A DNA stretch of 64,000 nucleotides, taken from NCBI GenBank assembly GCA_043228905.1, contig JBHGNT010000017.1, positions 1,488,001 through 1,552,000 on the forward strand, given 5' to 3'. Made by a program: the position numbers and the translations under genes. Below the pieces are notes generated by a model. The model ran no database searches. It was not told the DNA's origin and worked only from the letters and a program-made list of their open reading frames with translations. How positions within the stretch are numbered: position 1 is the stretch's first letter; every line of letters starts with the position of its first letter. Below are positions 33,831-44,538 of the stretch, piece by piece. The DNA comes from Azolla caroliniana. Lineage: Eukaryota > Polypodiophyta.

Positions 33831-34410
33831 CGTGTTTAAAACCTAAACTTTAAACGGGAACTCGATATGCCGTATCGAGTTCCTGTTTAAAAAGCAAAGA
33901 AATCACAAGAACTCGATACGGCGTATCGAGTTCCCGTTTAAAGTTTAGGTTTTAAACACGAACTCGATACGCCGTATCGATTTCCCGTTTAAAGTCTGGC
34001 CCTGAAAGAGAAAAATTATGTTTTTTGGGGCAACAATTAATTATTGTGTGGAAAAGATATCAAATTGTCTGTCAAAATCAGTCTTTTTTATGTATCGAGT
34101 TCCCGTTTAAAGTTTAGGTTTTAAACGGGACCTCAATATGGCGTATCGAGTTCCTGTTTAAAAAGCAAAGGAAACACAGGAACTCAATACGGCGTATCGA
34201 GTTCCTGTTTAAAGTTTAGGTTTTAAACACGAACTCGATACGGCATATCGAGTTCCTATTTAAAGTGTATGTTTTAAACAGCAACTTGATACGTCGTATC
34301 GAGTTCCTGTTTAAAAAGCAAAAAAAAAATATGAACTCGATACGCCGTATCAAGTTCCTGTATCAAGTTTGTATTGTATAGAGGAACTCGATACGGCGTA
34401 TCGAGTTCTT
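33810..34410. repeat. right palindrome array
   Basis: Nine full or near-full 25-bp palindromes, arms GAACTCGATAC and GTATCGAGTTC around a GGC/GCC-type centre, lie at 33858, 33909, 33960, 34129, 34180, 34231, 34282, 34333 and 34384. Partial copies lie near 33825 and 34092. Spacing is close to 51 bp in two runs. The linkers alternate between an AAAAGCAAA-type and a second smaller palindrome with GTTTAAA and TTTAAAC. The array abuts and partly overlaps the 5' end of the methyltransferase-like frame. Confidence 0.92.
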
Positions 34411-34457
34411 GAGCGACAAAACATATTTACAAAAATGTCCACTAGTGTCAGAGGCCT

Positions 34458-34465
34458 ACCTGGAG
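34458..34465. repeat. hAT target-site duplication (left)
   Basis: ACCTGGAG, repeated exactly at 36161-36168. Confidence 0.95.
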
Positions 34466-36160
34466 CAGTGTTGGGCAAAGTCCCAGGAACAGTGTCAGCC
34501 TTCCTGTTGCATTGGGACTTTTGCCGGCCAAGGTGGGGGAATGCCGAAATTGATTCCGGCCAGGTTATCCTACCAACAGGAATCTAGCCGGTTGATATTT
34601 TTTCAACCGGCTAGTTATATAGTTTTAAAAAAATATAGGTATGTATATATAACAAAAATATAGTTTTAACTTTCCCCCTCTTTCCCCCTCTTTCCCCCTT
34701 TCTTCCCTCCTGAGAGTCAAGAGTCGAGACTCGAGACCTTACGTTTCTTGATCCCTGTTCGCTGCTCACAGTCGCTATTTGCTTATCCCTATTGTTGCTT
34801 CCCGTTCCCTGCTCCCTATACCTTGGTCTCTACTCTTTGATCGATACTCCTTGTTCCCTGGTCACTGCTCCCTACTTGTTCTTCCCTGTGCACAAACCAC
34901 CACTCTCAGGTATGGATTTTGCTCATTTTTCTTATGAGGTATGTATTTTGGCTTTCCTCTAGCTAAACAATGTCTTGTCTCTTGAGGTTGTGCTCATTAT
35001 TGTTGGAGATGAGCTATAATAAAACATTCAATTCTCTAATTCTTTCATAATTATATTGCATGTTGAGGTCTTTATGCATGGCTAATAAAAGCTCTATTTT
35101 TGTGCAAAAATGAAGAAATTAAATCCCCATTGTTGTATATATGGTAGTAGACTTCATAGGTTTTTTCATGTAAGAATAACAATCATATTGTTCCTTCTCT
35201 TCTTCTTCTTCTTCTAGCATTACATCAAGGCCTTCACAAGATTTGAACCTCCTATGTTGATGGTGAGGATGCTGCATTTTAGGTTTTTGTCTTGTGAAGT
35301 CATTATAAGGTTTCCATAGAGGTGAATTAGCCTCTCGATCAAAGCAAGATTCCAGATCATGGATCCTATTAAAACATAAAGACCTTTCTATATTTAGAGG
35401 CTTTCCTCCTTCTTGACCAAGACCAAGACCATGACCATCCCAATGACCATGACCATCATCAATATCATCATCATCATCATCTAATCCTTCCATTAGCTCC
35501 CATGCATTAATAGTTTCCAATTGATCTACACCATTATCAGCATGAATGCTATGTTGATCAGGGTGACCCATACCTTCTTGCTCTTCCTCTTGTTCTTCTT
35601 CAATGATCGGATTAAGCTCTATTCTGAATGATTTGAGGTTATTATAAATGTGGCCCAAATCATCCTTTTTGTCACTGAGCTTGAGAAAACCATAGCTTGA
35701 TCTAGAAGCAAGGGGAACGACATGATGCCTGTCTTTCACTCTGTTTCTCTCACTTTCTTCTTCTTTTTCTTCATCTTCTTCTTCAATATGATGATAATTT
35801 ATAGGTTCTGATACAGTTCTTGAAACAGGGGCATACCAGCTTTTATTCATAACATTACTAGAGTTAGTAGTAGTACTAGTACCATTAGTAATGGTTTTTT
35901 GTGGAAATTTTTTACTAGTACTATTAGAATTTTTTTTGGTAAATATATATCTTTAGTTTTTGGGTTCCAAAATTTTGTGATTGATTTGATTTGGTATTGC
36001 ATTAGATTTTTTTTGGTTATGCGGCCAAAAAAAATTTCAACATGTTCCGGTTGACATTGTCGTTGGTAGGAACATGGCCGGCCAAAATTTTAAAATTCCG
36101 GTTAGGTTCATGAGAAGCAGGAAAATTTCCGGTAGAGGCTACAAACTTTGCCCAACACTG
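34466..36160 (-). mobile_element. non-autonomous hAT element with captured gene piece
   Basis: The ends are perfect 16-bp inverted repeats, CAGTGTTGGGCAAAGT, and weaker similarity continues inward for about 130 bp with shared GCCGGCCA. The element is flanked by an exact 8-bp duplication ACCTGGAG (34458-34465 and 36161-36168). An 8-bp duplication and a CAG-type end are diagnostic of the hAT superfamily. At 1695 bp it has no transposase and carries instead a piece of a glutaredoxin-like gene. The identical duplications suggest a recent insertion. Confidence 0.93.
35119..35850 (-). pseudogene. captured glutaredoxin-like gene fragment
   Basis: The minus-strand frame of 243 codons lies wholly inside the hAT element. 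It resembles the N-terminal half of plant glutaredoxin-domain proteins of the At3g28850/At5g39865 type. Those have a conserved HxVxLxSxxYGxLxL motif (here HHVVPLASRSSYGFLKL), then INTWELMEGL (here INAWELMEGLDDDD), and then the glutaredoxin fold beginning with a YTT strand. Here the frame stops right after IYTTMGI, so the catalytic domain is missing. Long Glu and Asp runs are present. The frame is also open upstream of the first ATG, as expected for a piece cut from a longer gene. Whether it is expressed is unknown. Confidence 0.7.
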
Positions 36161-36168
36161 ACCTGGAG

Positions 36169-36757
36169 TCCTCGCGCTCGATTCTCTTTGAAGACATGGT
36201 TGATCGTGTGGCAGTGGAGGCAGAGATCGCGCTTTTGTGCTTCGTGCTCTGTGTGCTTTGTGTACTCTGTGTGCTCTGTACACTCTGTATGCTCTTGTGT
36301 GCTCTTGTGAGTGAAATATGACGAGGTCTTCCTATTTATAGGGATTGACCACATTGGTTAAAGTAACCATAGTCACCTTAACCAAGGTTGGTAAGTTTGA
36401 GGATAGTTAGTTGGTAACCATAGTCACATTTACTAGAGTAACTTATGATTGCATTAATGATTACAAAGTCAAACTAACATATTGATCAATCTTTTATAGT
36501 GATAACAACCTGCAATGACTTCAAAGGTCATGAAGGAGACAATGATAGAGGTTCATGAATATACCAATGATTGATTACTAAAAGCAACAATTTTTATGAC
36601 TCTCAAATGCTGTGTATTAAAGATGTGGGCATGAATTAACCAATGATTAATAAGTCTAATATTTAAAATGGTGAGCATTAAAGAACCAATGAGTGAGAGG
36701 TTCTATATCAAATATGGGTGCCATTAATTAGCCAATGATTTTAACATTAATCCAACA
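36169..36757 (-). repeat. LTR-like promoter block, minus strand
   Basis: Read leftward from TGTTGGATTAATG at 36757, this AT-rich block has a TATA box CCTATAAATAGG near 36337-36350 followed by a repetitive CACAGAG/CACAAG transcribed-type leader. It looks like an LTR cut by the hAT insertion, with its last bases to the left of 34458. It could also supply a promoter for minus-strand transcription toward the methyltransferase-like gene. No partner LTR was found. Confidence 0.45.
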
Positions 36758-37042
36758 TATTTATGGCTTGGTAATGATTAGATTTATATTATACTTGATT
36801 TAACTTCATATAGATGTAGTTTAAATAATAATTGATATTTTAAATACAATTACTATATTAAAAATAAAATTTTTATGTATTGTATTAATATAATATTACA
36901 TAATATAGACATTCTATTGATTTGGCTTTTGTTTAGAGAGAAGTTTATATTTAGAGAGGAGTGTATGTTTAGAGAGGAGCTTATTAGTTTTTTTCCTTAC
37001 CCTAAGCACATAACTTACAGAGCCCTATCTAGACCTTAAGCC

Positions 37043-39803
37043 ATGAGTGAAGATTCACCGTTCTCGATTGAAGAATATTGTTTGTCGTCAGACTCATCGT
37101 TTTCTACTAAAGAGTATTGTTTGTCGACAGAGTCACCATATTCTATTGAAGAATATTGTCTGTCGACAGACTCACCATATTCTATCGAAGAATATTGTCT
37201 GAGCTCATCTACAGGGAATGTAAATAATGACACATGTGAAGAGTTCTCTATTGAAGAATACGATATTAATAAAGATACGGAGAATGAAGGTAGTGCCAAG
37301 GAAACATTGAATAACATTGGCGATGGTCACAACAAAGAATTAGATTGTAACAAGGTTACACCAACCTCTGTGCAGGAAGAGAAATCTGGGAGCCCTATGC
37401 ATATTAGAAGAATCCCACGAAGAATTCGTCTGGCTAGATTTAGCTTGGTGACATCAGATAAACAGATTGGATTTGATGTCAAAAAAATATGTTGTGCCCG
37501 TGGTTGTATGTCTATGATGGAAAATCAAAGTGGCGAGAATTACGGCGATACTATTTTTCGATGACCGGTGATGAGCAAGACACTTACCTCAAGTCACATA
37601 TGCAACTAGTATCTGACAAATGTATGGGGATCAAAGTATCATTCGAGTATTATATCTTCCATGCGCAACAGATATGTAGAGTTGCATTCAAAATTGCGTT
37701 ATGTGTTAGTAGCATGCAGCTACATAGAGTACAACAACGTCTACTTAGCGGGGATCAGATGCTCAATTGTAAAGAGGTTCCAAGTATGAAAGGTGCAATT
37801 GGAAGACATGCCATTGGTTAGATGAAAACTTACTTTCAGTTAAATTGTGAAGTAATGCCCACTACAGGTAGGATGCACCTTTCTGATAATTATACACGTC
37901 GGGAAGTTTATGATGTCTATCGATCTGATATGCTGGGCTCACGTAATAAGTTTATCACCTATAGCCAATTCACAAGATTATGGAGAGCTCGGTTTTCAAA
38001 TGTTATCATTCCTCGTAAAGTACGTATGGGGTATTACTCCATTTGTGCAAATCTTAAAAGTTTGGCTAAAGGTGCAAAGACATCAATGGAAAAGGATATG
38101 AGTAAGAAGTTACTACAAGAGCATCATGAGGCACAATCCTTAGAACGAAAGAAGGCGATGCATCATAGAGAGAAGTGTTTGAAGAGGCCCGAACAATACA
38201 TGTGCTTAATGATAGATGGCATGGACCAGAAGAAGACGTGTTTGCCGCATATGCGGAGGCTCCCCAAAGATGTCAATGATGAGTGCCTTGTTCAAATGCA
38301 CTTGGTGGGATGCTTGGCTTATAATAGGTATGTTGGACCTCACGTCTTCATTACATACCCCAATGTTCACAATGACCCTAACCTAACAGTTACAGTCATT
38401 CACCGAGTTTTGATGTCTTGGGGCCAACCTTTCCCCCATGTTCTATACATTCAATTGGACAATACTGCTAGAGAGAACAAAAATTCAACTGTATTTGGCT
38501 ATCTAAGAATGTTGGTCAACCAAGAATTGTTTAGGAAAGTGAAAGTCAATTTTCTTTTGGTTGGCCACACACATGACCATATAGATCAGATGTTTAGCAC
38601 ATTCTCCAAACAGTTGTCTCGGCATGATGCTTTCACTTTACCTAAACTATTTGATGTCATTTGTGATGCATATACGCCACGCCCAAAAGTGTTACACTTG
38701 AAGGAGGTATATGACTTTAAGAGATATATATCAGATGGGGGTGGTGGGAATGTTAAAGTGCTTGCTCAGTTAAACAATATAAGTTTCAATCACATTTTTA
38801 TGATAAAGAAAAATGGAATAAGTGGTTCTACACTTTTGTATGCTAAACATGGGAACCTGAAGGTGGTTGCTAGTTATTACTTTGTATGCCAAGTACAATT
38901 GTCCATGGAGCTAAGTAAATGCCAATTGAGAAGAAAGGACAGTTGCAGAGCGACTTGGTATCAGAACAAAAACGATCATGGCTCCAAGCCTTAGAAGAAA
39001 AAAGAAAGCATATTGAGGCCGCCAAGAAATATGCCGCACAACAAGACACGTCATGGTGGGATGTATTTTATAGTGATCAGAAAGGAATTATAGACAATTG
39101 TGTATCTTGTGATAATTGGAATTTGGAAACGCCATTCACATGGTCGCTGCAACATGATCGCGTAAATAGAACTCCGGAGCAACTACCAAATGCGATTAAT
39201 GACAGCTTAGTCCATCCACAACAAAGAGACATTTATGTGGGACCAAGGATGACCAAAGCAGCCGAAGCTAGATGGCAAGGCAATTTACAAGAGCTCACCG
39301 CGGGGATGTTGATTGCAACGCCGGCTGATGAGAACTCACATGGCCACCAATTTTGGGTTGGTAAAATTCTAGAAGTGCTAATGCATGAAGTAGAAAACAC
39401 GATCAAGTCTATAAATGTTCATTGGTACAACACTAGAAATGCAAATGCTTTTACAGGTAAGTATACATTGGAGATGATTGAATGCCCAACAAGAAGGGGA
39501 GGTAGGAAGAGGAAGCGAAACATTCGTAACACCTCGACCCTTGATATCTCTGATGTGGATATCATCGTGTACGACTTCACACTTACAAAAGCCGGACGAT
39601 TAAGGAAGTCAACAATAGATATAATAAAAGAAAAATTACCAGGTCTACAAGGTGGCTCGAGTCAAAGGCAAACGAGATCTGCTACATATAATCTAGAGTC
39701 AAACCATTTGGTTTATGACGAAGATAATGCACTGATTGGTACATCCGAGGATGATGAAGAGGAATCGTCATTGTATATTAGTTATAGTAGTGATTCTCCG
39801 TAA
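37043..39803 (+). pseudogene. DUF7869-like transposase-type gene
   Basis: Three consecutive plus-strand frames, 37043-37564, 37489-38994 and 38919-39803, read as one protein broken by a frameshift near 37520, one TAG at 37819-37821 and a frameshift near 38915. The N-terminus has four acidic repeats of the form SIEEYCLST. A Cys pair and Cys follow (CCARGC), then FSMTGDEQDTYL, then ARFSNVIIPRK. The core has three candidate metal-binding sites: MIDGMDQ, QLDNTARENKN and GHTHDHIDQMFS, as in an RNase H-like DDE transposase. The C-terminal frame has a KRKR stretch, QFWVGKILEVL, and an acidic tail. The pattern resembles the family I know as DUF7869. The breaks are few, so decay is recent. Confidence 0.65.
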
Positions 39804-40552
39804 AGGAGTGATCATGAATGTATATTTGGCTATTAAGTGTAACTACATTCCGCTTGTAACAAATCGAGTAATATAAAAGCATGTGTTTTGAATTCTTATG
39901 ATTTCTAAAAAATCGTTTCTTATAAAATAACATTGGTTGTAAAGTTTGTGATATAAATTGAGAATGTATCTTTTTGAAATTCGTCTTTTTTTAGTTACTT
40001 CTAAATCACAAAAATAGTGGATTTTTAACCTTTTTCATAGTATGTTTGAACATGTATGATACTGGTATCAATCTGTTTTGTAAAATCATTGAAAAAGCCC
40101 TAAAATCAACCAAAATTTCCCTTATCCTTCCATTTATGCGCGATCCTTCCACTTGTGAACGCGAACGTGTTTCATGAAAAGAATGATGATAGTTATGCAA
40201 ATAACTCCCAAATGTATTTGTTGTGCAACTATATGTAACAAATTTAGATAACATTTTATCGAATGAAATAAAAACGTTCATTGTTTTGAAATCTTCTGCT
40301 TTCGATTTCTTTAAGTTCTAAAAACTTATTAGTTGTCATTTTTCTTTAAATATCCACAAAGTTACTTTTCGTATTTGACCAGAATTTGGCATTTTTCAAT
40401 TTTACCAAATGGTGAAAATTTCAACTTTTTCATCAAGTTTTGGAGACCACGTGATACTAGTATCAAGGTGTTTTGTGAAATGGCAAAAAAAAACCCAAAA
40501 TCAAACAGAATATTCCTTATCCTTCCACTTGTGAACGCGAACGTGTTAACCG
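39804..40552. repeat. sub-terminal direct repeats of the element
   Basis: Two direct copies of a segment of about 125 bp lie at roughly 40041-40172 and 40430-40552. Both contain GATACTnGTATCAA near the start and a long exact match ending ACTTGTGAACGCGAACGTGTT. The second copy ends where the gypsy gag frame begins, so it probably marks the right end of the inserted element. Confidence 0.7.
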
Positions 40553-41150
40553 GTTTGTGAATGCAAAGAAACGATCTTGTTCTCCCATGGAAAGAATTTG
40601 TAACCTAAGAGCACGAGAGGATTTAATATAATCCTTGATATGGCCCGTGTGATGAAGTAGGTCAAGTTGTTGTCCAGCCTTCCACTCAGAATTAGAAGGA
40701 AGTAATTGTTTGCTAAGAGCTTCCTTCAATTCTTCCCATGCACGGGTCCCTTTCGTTGAACGCGATAGTTTAGCATCCCCGGTCAAGAAGGTGGAGCAAT
40801 GGAAGACATGGTCCACCTCATTGACGATACGGACAACTATAACTTGGGCATCTCGAGCTCCATTGTAGTTTTCGTGTTCATGAGGCTTCACGCGTGGAGC
40901 TTCATTGGCGCTTCAAGCGGCACGAGACTCTTTGGCAAGTAGGCGCGCACCAACTCTGCATTCGTGTTGGTGATGCAAGCACTAAGGTCCTTGACCGTAG
41001 ATTGTCGACTTCCCTTTCAAGTAAGGCAACTCTTGTCTCGAGTTCCTTAGTGTAGACAGAGATTTCATGGAGGATTTATAGGAACCTCCTCCTAGGCCAA
41101 CGACACATTCGTCGGGTTGGATGTAACAGAGGCATTGGGATCGGATGTGT
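40553..41150 (-). pseudogene. gypsy-B gag remnant
   Basis: On the minus strand the frame from 40891 gives a retrotransposon gag core with VDHVFHCSTFLTGDAKL, RAWEELKEALSKQL and LLHHTGHIKDYIKSSRALR, breaking off after FAFTNRL at about 40553. The next residues of the open frame come from the inserted element's end. Upstream to about 41150 is a decayed N-terminus. Together with the integrase at 28442-29528 in the same orientation, this is one gypsy element split by about 11 kb. Confidence 0.75.
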
Positions 41151-42580
41151 CACAATATAGATACATATTATACATCGAATTGAAACTTGGGAATATGAAG
41201 CCATGCATACACCTAATGTTGATGGTTGTATCATAAAATGGTCATGCACTAGAAGGGAGATTGGGTGAACAAGAAGAATAGCATATATTTATCATGTCCG
41301 CTTGATGTAACATTGTAAAGTATGTATTTATGGTGTATATGTATGTGTGAGTGTGGTGAATACAAAATATGTTGTGCATTGAAGTAACATCATAAATATA
41401 AACTTCTATTGGCAAGTTGTTACATTTCTTCATAGAGTGTCCAACTTTTATAATATGTATGAGTTGGATCTTCATGATCTTTTTTTGTGTGTGTGGTGAC
41501 TTTCTTACATATGAGAAGATCGGAAATGTTACAATTGGTGATAATGGAATGGTTTATGATTCATCATAGTTTAGAATATTGTCTTATGTTAAATGTTGGT
41601 AGATTACTTAATTTCACAAACTATTGCCGACTGTTACTGCCTTTTCCATAATCTCAACTATTGCTACTAATCTCTACTCATTCCAACATCTATCATCACT
41701 ATCCACCACCTATTGGCACCCACCATTGATGGTTGCAGGTGACGTCAATAGATGTTGACTACAATGTCGCAAGTACTTTTTCATTTATCCATTTTTACTT
41801 ATTCTCTCACCCCCAATTCAAATAAAGGGAGGGATAAATGAAAAAGTGTAAGTGGCATGGAAGTCATTGAAGTCAAACATACATCCCCCAAATCGGACAA
41901 GCAATCGAACATTGTATGCAAAGATGATTATTATCTTCCACTTGAAAGTGCAAAAGAAGCATTTAATGTTACATGTCCACGACACTTTAGAGCTCTTGTA
42001 TCATTATTGTACCATTTATCTCTTGTATCATTACTCCAAAATTAATGTTACGTGTCCACTTTACAACCAATGACTAAGGAGCACGAACAAAGGCAACCAA
42101 AAACAAAAAAACAAAAAAAAAGTGCTTGAAAGTTGAGGAGCTTAGATAGAAGTGGCCAAATATAAGGAAAACAACACATGCCAATCCTCTTTTCGGTTTC
42201 CCTTGTCTCCTCATTCTTGACCGACACATTGTGTGTTTTACAAAGACACAAGATACACATGTCAACAACAAAACAATAAGATGGTGGCCATTAAAAAGAG
42301 AGGGTTCGGACAAACAAGCCGGTGTCCACGACTCTTATAGAAATATCATCGTCGGTACAAGTCTTCACACCATAGCTGAACCAACTAGAGACATCCGGCT
42401 GCACTGGGCATCATTTGAAAACATGGAGGATAAATTAAAAACAAAAAAGGTCAAGGTTAGGGTTCTAGGCTTATGAAATAAAATTTGTAAAGTAGCAATG
42501 AGGTATTTATTTATTTTACAATAAAGGTATGTATGTATTTAAGTCCCTTCACCACCTTGCCTTCTTCCTTCCAACCAAAT
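41151..42580. other. intergenic, UGT B upstream
   Basis: No gene is seen. I looked for a gypsy 5' LTR with the TGTAACAC terminus and did not find one. The final 60 bases, with TATTTAAG near 42536, resemble the promoter region of UGT gene A. Confidence 0.5.
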
Positions 42581-42599
42581 CTATCTATCTATCTGTGTG

Positions 42600-42636
<37 letters not shown>

Positions 42637-42638
42637 AG
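42581..42638. repeat. compound microsatellite in UGT B leader
   Basis: A (CTAT)n run, a (GT)n run of about ten units and an (AG)n run of about twelve units follow one another, ending 16 bases before the UGT B start codon, and so lie in its likely 5' untranslated region. Confidence 0.9.
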
Positions 42639-42654
42639 GAAAGGCTAAGTAGCC

Positions 42655-44538
42655 ATGGCCACATCAATGGAAGCTGTAGACTTAGCCTCTCATGGTAAGA
42701 GAGCTCATGCCCTCTTCATTCCCTTCCCAGTCCAAGGACAGATCAATCCAATGATGCACCTTGTCAAAACACTCACAAACCATGACCAAAACCTCCATAT
42801 CACCCTTATCAACAATTACCACTACCACACTCACCTCATGGCCAAGCTCCATGGTCATGGAAGCCCATCATGGGCCATGGCAGAATTAGGTCGGAGAGGG
42901 TTCTCTGAGGAGACCTTAGTACAACCCAACATTGGCTTGGTTTGTGTTGATGATGGTCTCCCTCCCGATTTCGACTGGCTCACGGCCCAGGATTCCGATG
43001 ACACTAGATGGATGGTTGTCAAGAGTGGTTATGTCATGTCGAAAAACATCAAGCTCTTCATCAAGCATTTGGAGGAGAACGAGACGCGATGCCACACCAA
43101 AGTTTCGTTTGCTGTCGTCGGTATCTTTTGTCAATGGGCTATTGATGCCATGGTCGATCTCGGCATTCCCACTGTCCTTTTCTCTACCCAATCCGCGATT
43201 GTGCTGAGCATGTATTTTCATATTCCTCTGCTTATCTCCAATGGCTTCTTCCATGAAGGTCAGTACTAAGTGAAAATGAACTATTTGTCCTTGAATCCAT
43301 TTCTTGAATATGTTTGGTAAAAATGTTATAGTCAAGTTTAACTGCTAATAAGATAATATATCTACTATCCATGACTTATGAGGGATTTTGATTCCCCCTC
43401 ATCCTAGCCCAAAGTTATATTTTCCTATTAAAAAGAAAAGTGAATTGAATTAATATCAAAGTCAAATCAAAGTGATTATAAGCCAAGAACGTGTTCTGAT
43501 ATTTGTAATCTTTTGTTAATTGTTTCATTGAATTGTCCTTGAAAACATCACACATTTAATGATGTTAAACACAAACCCTGTCCTCCATGTGTCTCAGATA
43601 CCAAGTTTCATGAGGAGCAAAACCCAAAGCTTTACGGTCACGATGGAAAAGATCAGCTCGTGACTTACATACCCGGCATACCTGGTTTGCCTCCTCGAAG
43701 CTTCCCTACATACATGCATGTACATGATCCGTCGAGTCCTTCTGTTGAGTTCCTGAAAATACATTCCAACAAAATAATGCTTTGCAATGCAATCTTAATG
43801 AATACTTTTGAGGAGTTGGAAGGAGAAGCATCCCGAGCACTCGAGTCAGAGTTCCATATCCCTGTATATCCGATAGGGCCTGTGCTCCCGATGTTTACCG
43901 GAATGAAGCAAGAAGATGAGAATGCTTGTATCACATGGCTGGATAAGAAATCGAAGCATTCGGTTGTGTATATTTCTTTTGGAAGCTTATGGAATCCTTC
44001 GGTGGAGCTCATCAAGAGTATTGCAGAGGGAATCAAAGCAAGCAAACAACCTTACTTGTGGGCACTTAGGCCCTCAAACTTTTGGCCTTCCACCAATGTG
44101 TATGAGTTTTTACCAGAGCATTTCTCCGAAGAAACAGATGGCCTTATCATTCCATGGGCTCCTCAACTCGATGTACTCGCTCACTCATCTGTTGGTGCCT
44201 TTCTCACCCATTGCGGATGGAATTCGACATTGGAGAGCATGTGCATGGGGGTGCCCATGATCCCTATACCTATTCAAGGTGACCAAACTACAAATTGTAA
44301 GCTTATTGTAGATATATGGAAGGTGGGTATGAACATCAAGTTCATACTACATTCGGATGGCCCTGTTGTGGATAGTGACAATATCGAGAGGGCTGTGAAG
44401 CTGCTCTTTCATGACAACGGAGGCCTTGAAATGAGAAACAGAGCTCAAAAGTTTAAAACGGCTATAAAGAGGGCCACGCAATGTGGCGGCACATCATATA
44501 CTAACATAGAAAAGTTCATACACTCATTCAAAAAGTAA
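42655..44538 (+). CDS. UDP-glycosyltransferase, family 1 (UGT B)
   Basis: Two exons, 42655-43258 and 43598-44538, with a 339-bp phase-1 intron at the same position as in UGT A, encode 514 residues. The two proteins are close paralogues, and the second exons are nearly identical over long stretches. The start ATG lies in the same AGCCATGGCC context. The PSPG box (residues 388-431) is intact from WAPQ to DQ, with HCGWNS. As in UGT A, the catalytic His position is Gln29 in PVQGQINP, and the Asp that normally pairs with it is Gly in the segment AVVGIFCQW. First-exon differences between A and B (a shorter linker after residue 70) could alter acceptor choice. Expected role is cytosolic glycosylation of a small metabolite, but activity is uncertain given the two replaced residues. 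Confidence 0.93.

Noticed and set aside
33810-34410. Regularly spaced palindromes could be taken for a CRISPR array.
   Set aside because: The linkers are themselves repeated rather than unique spacers, the repeats vary in their centres, no cas genes are present, and the DNA is plant nuclear.
41137-41155. A phrase resembling the gypsy-B LTR terminus (TCGGATGTGTCACAAT) was considered as the missing 5' LTR end.
   Set aside because: Only about 16 bases match. The surrounding sequence does not resemble the LTR and reads better as the decayed gag N-terminus.
43665-44045. Minus-strand open frame of 126 codons, with a similar one at 25012-25392.
   Set aside because: Both are antisense shadows of the UGT second exon. 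Their conservation follows from that of the UGT coding strand.
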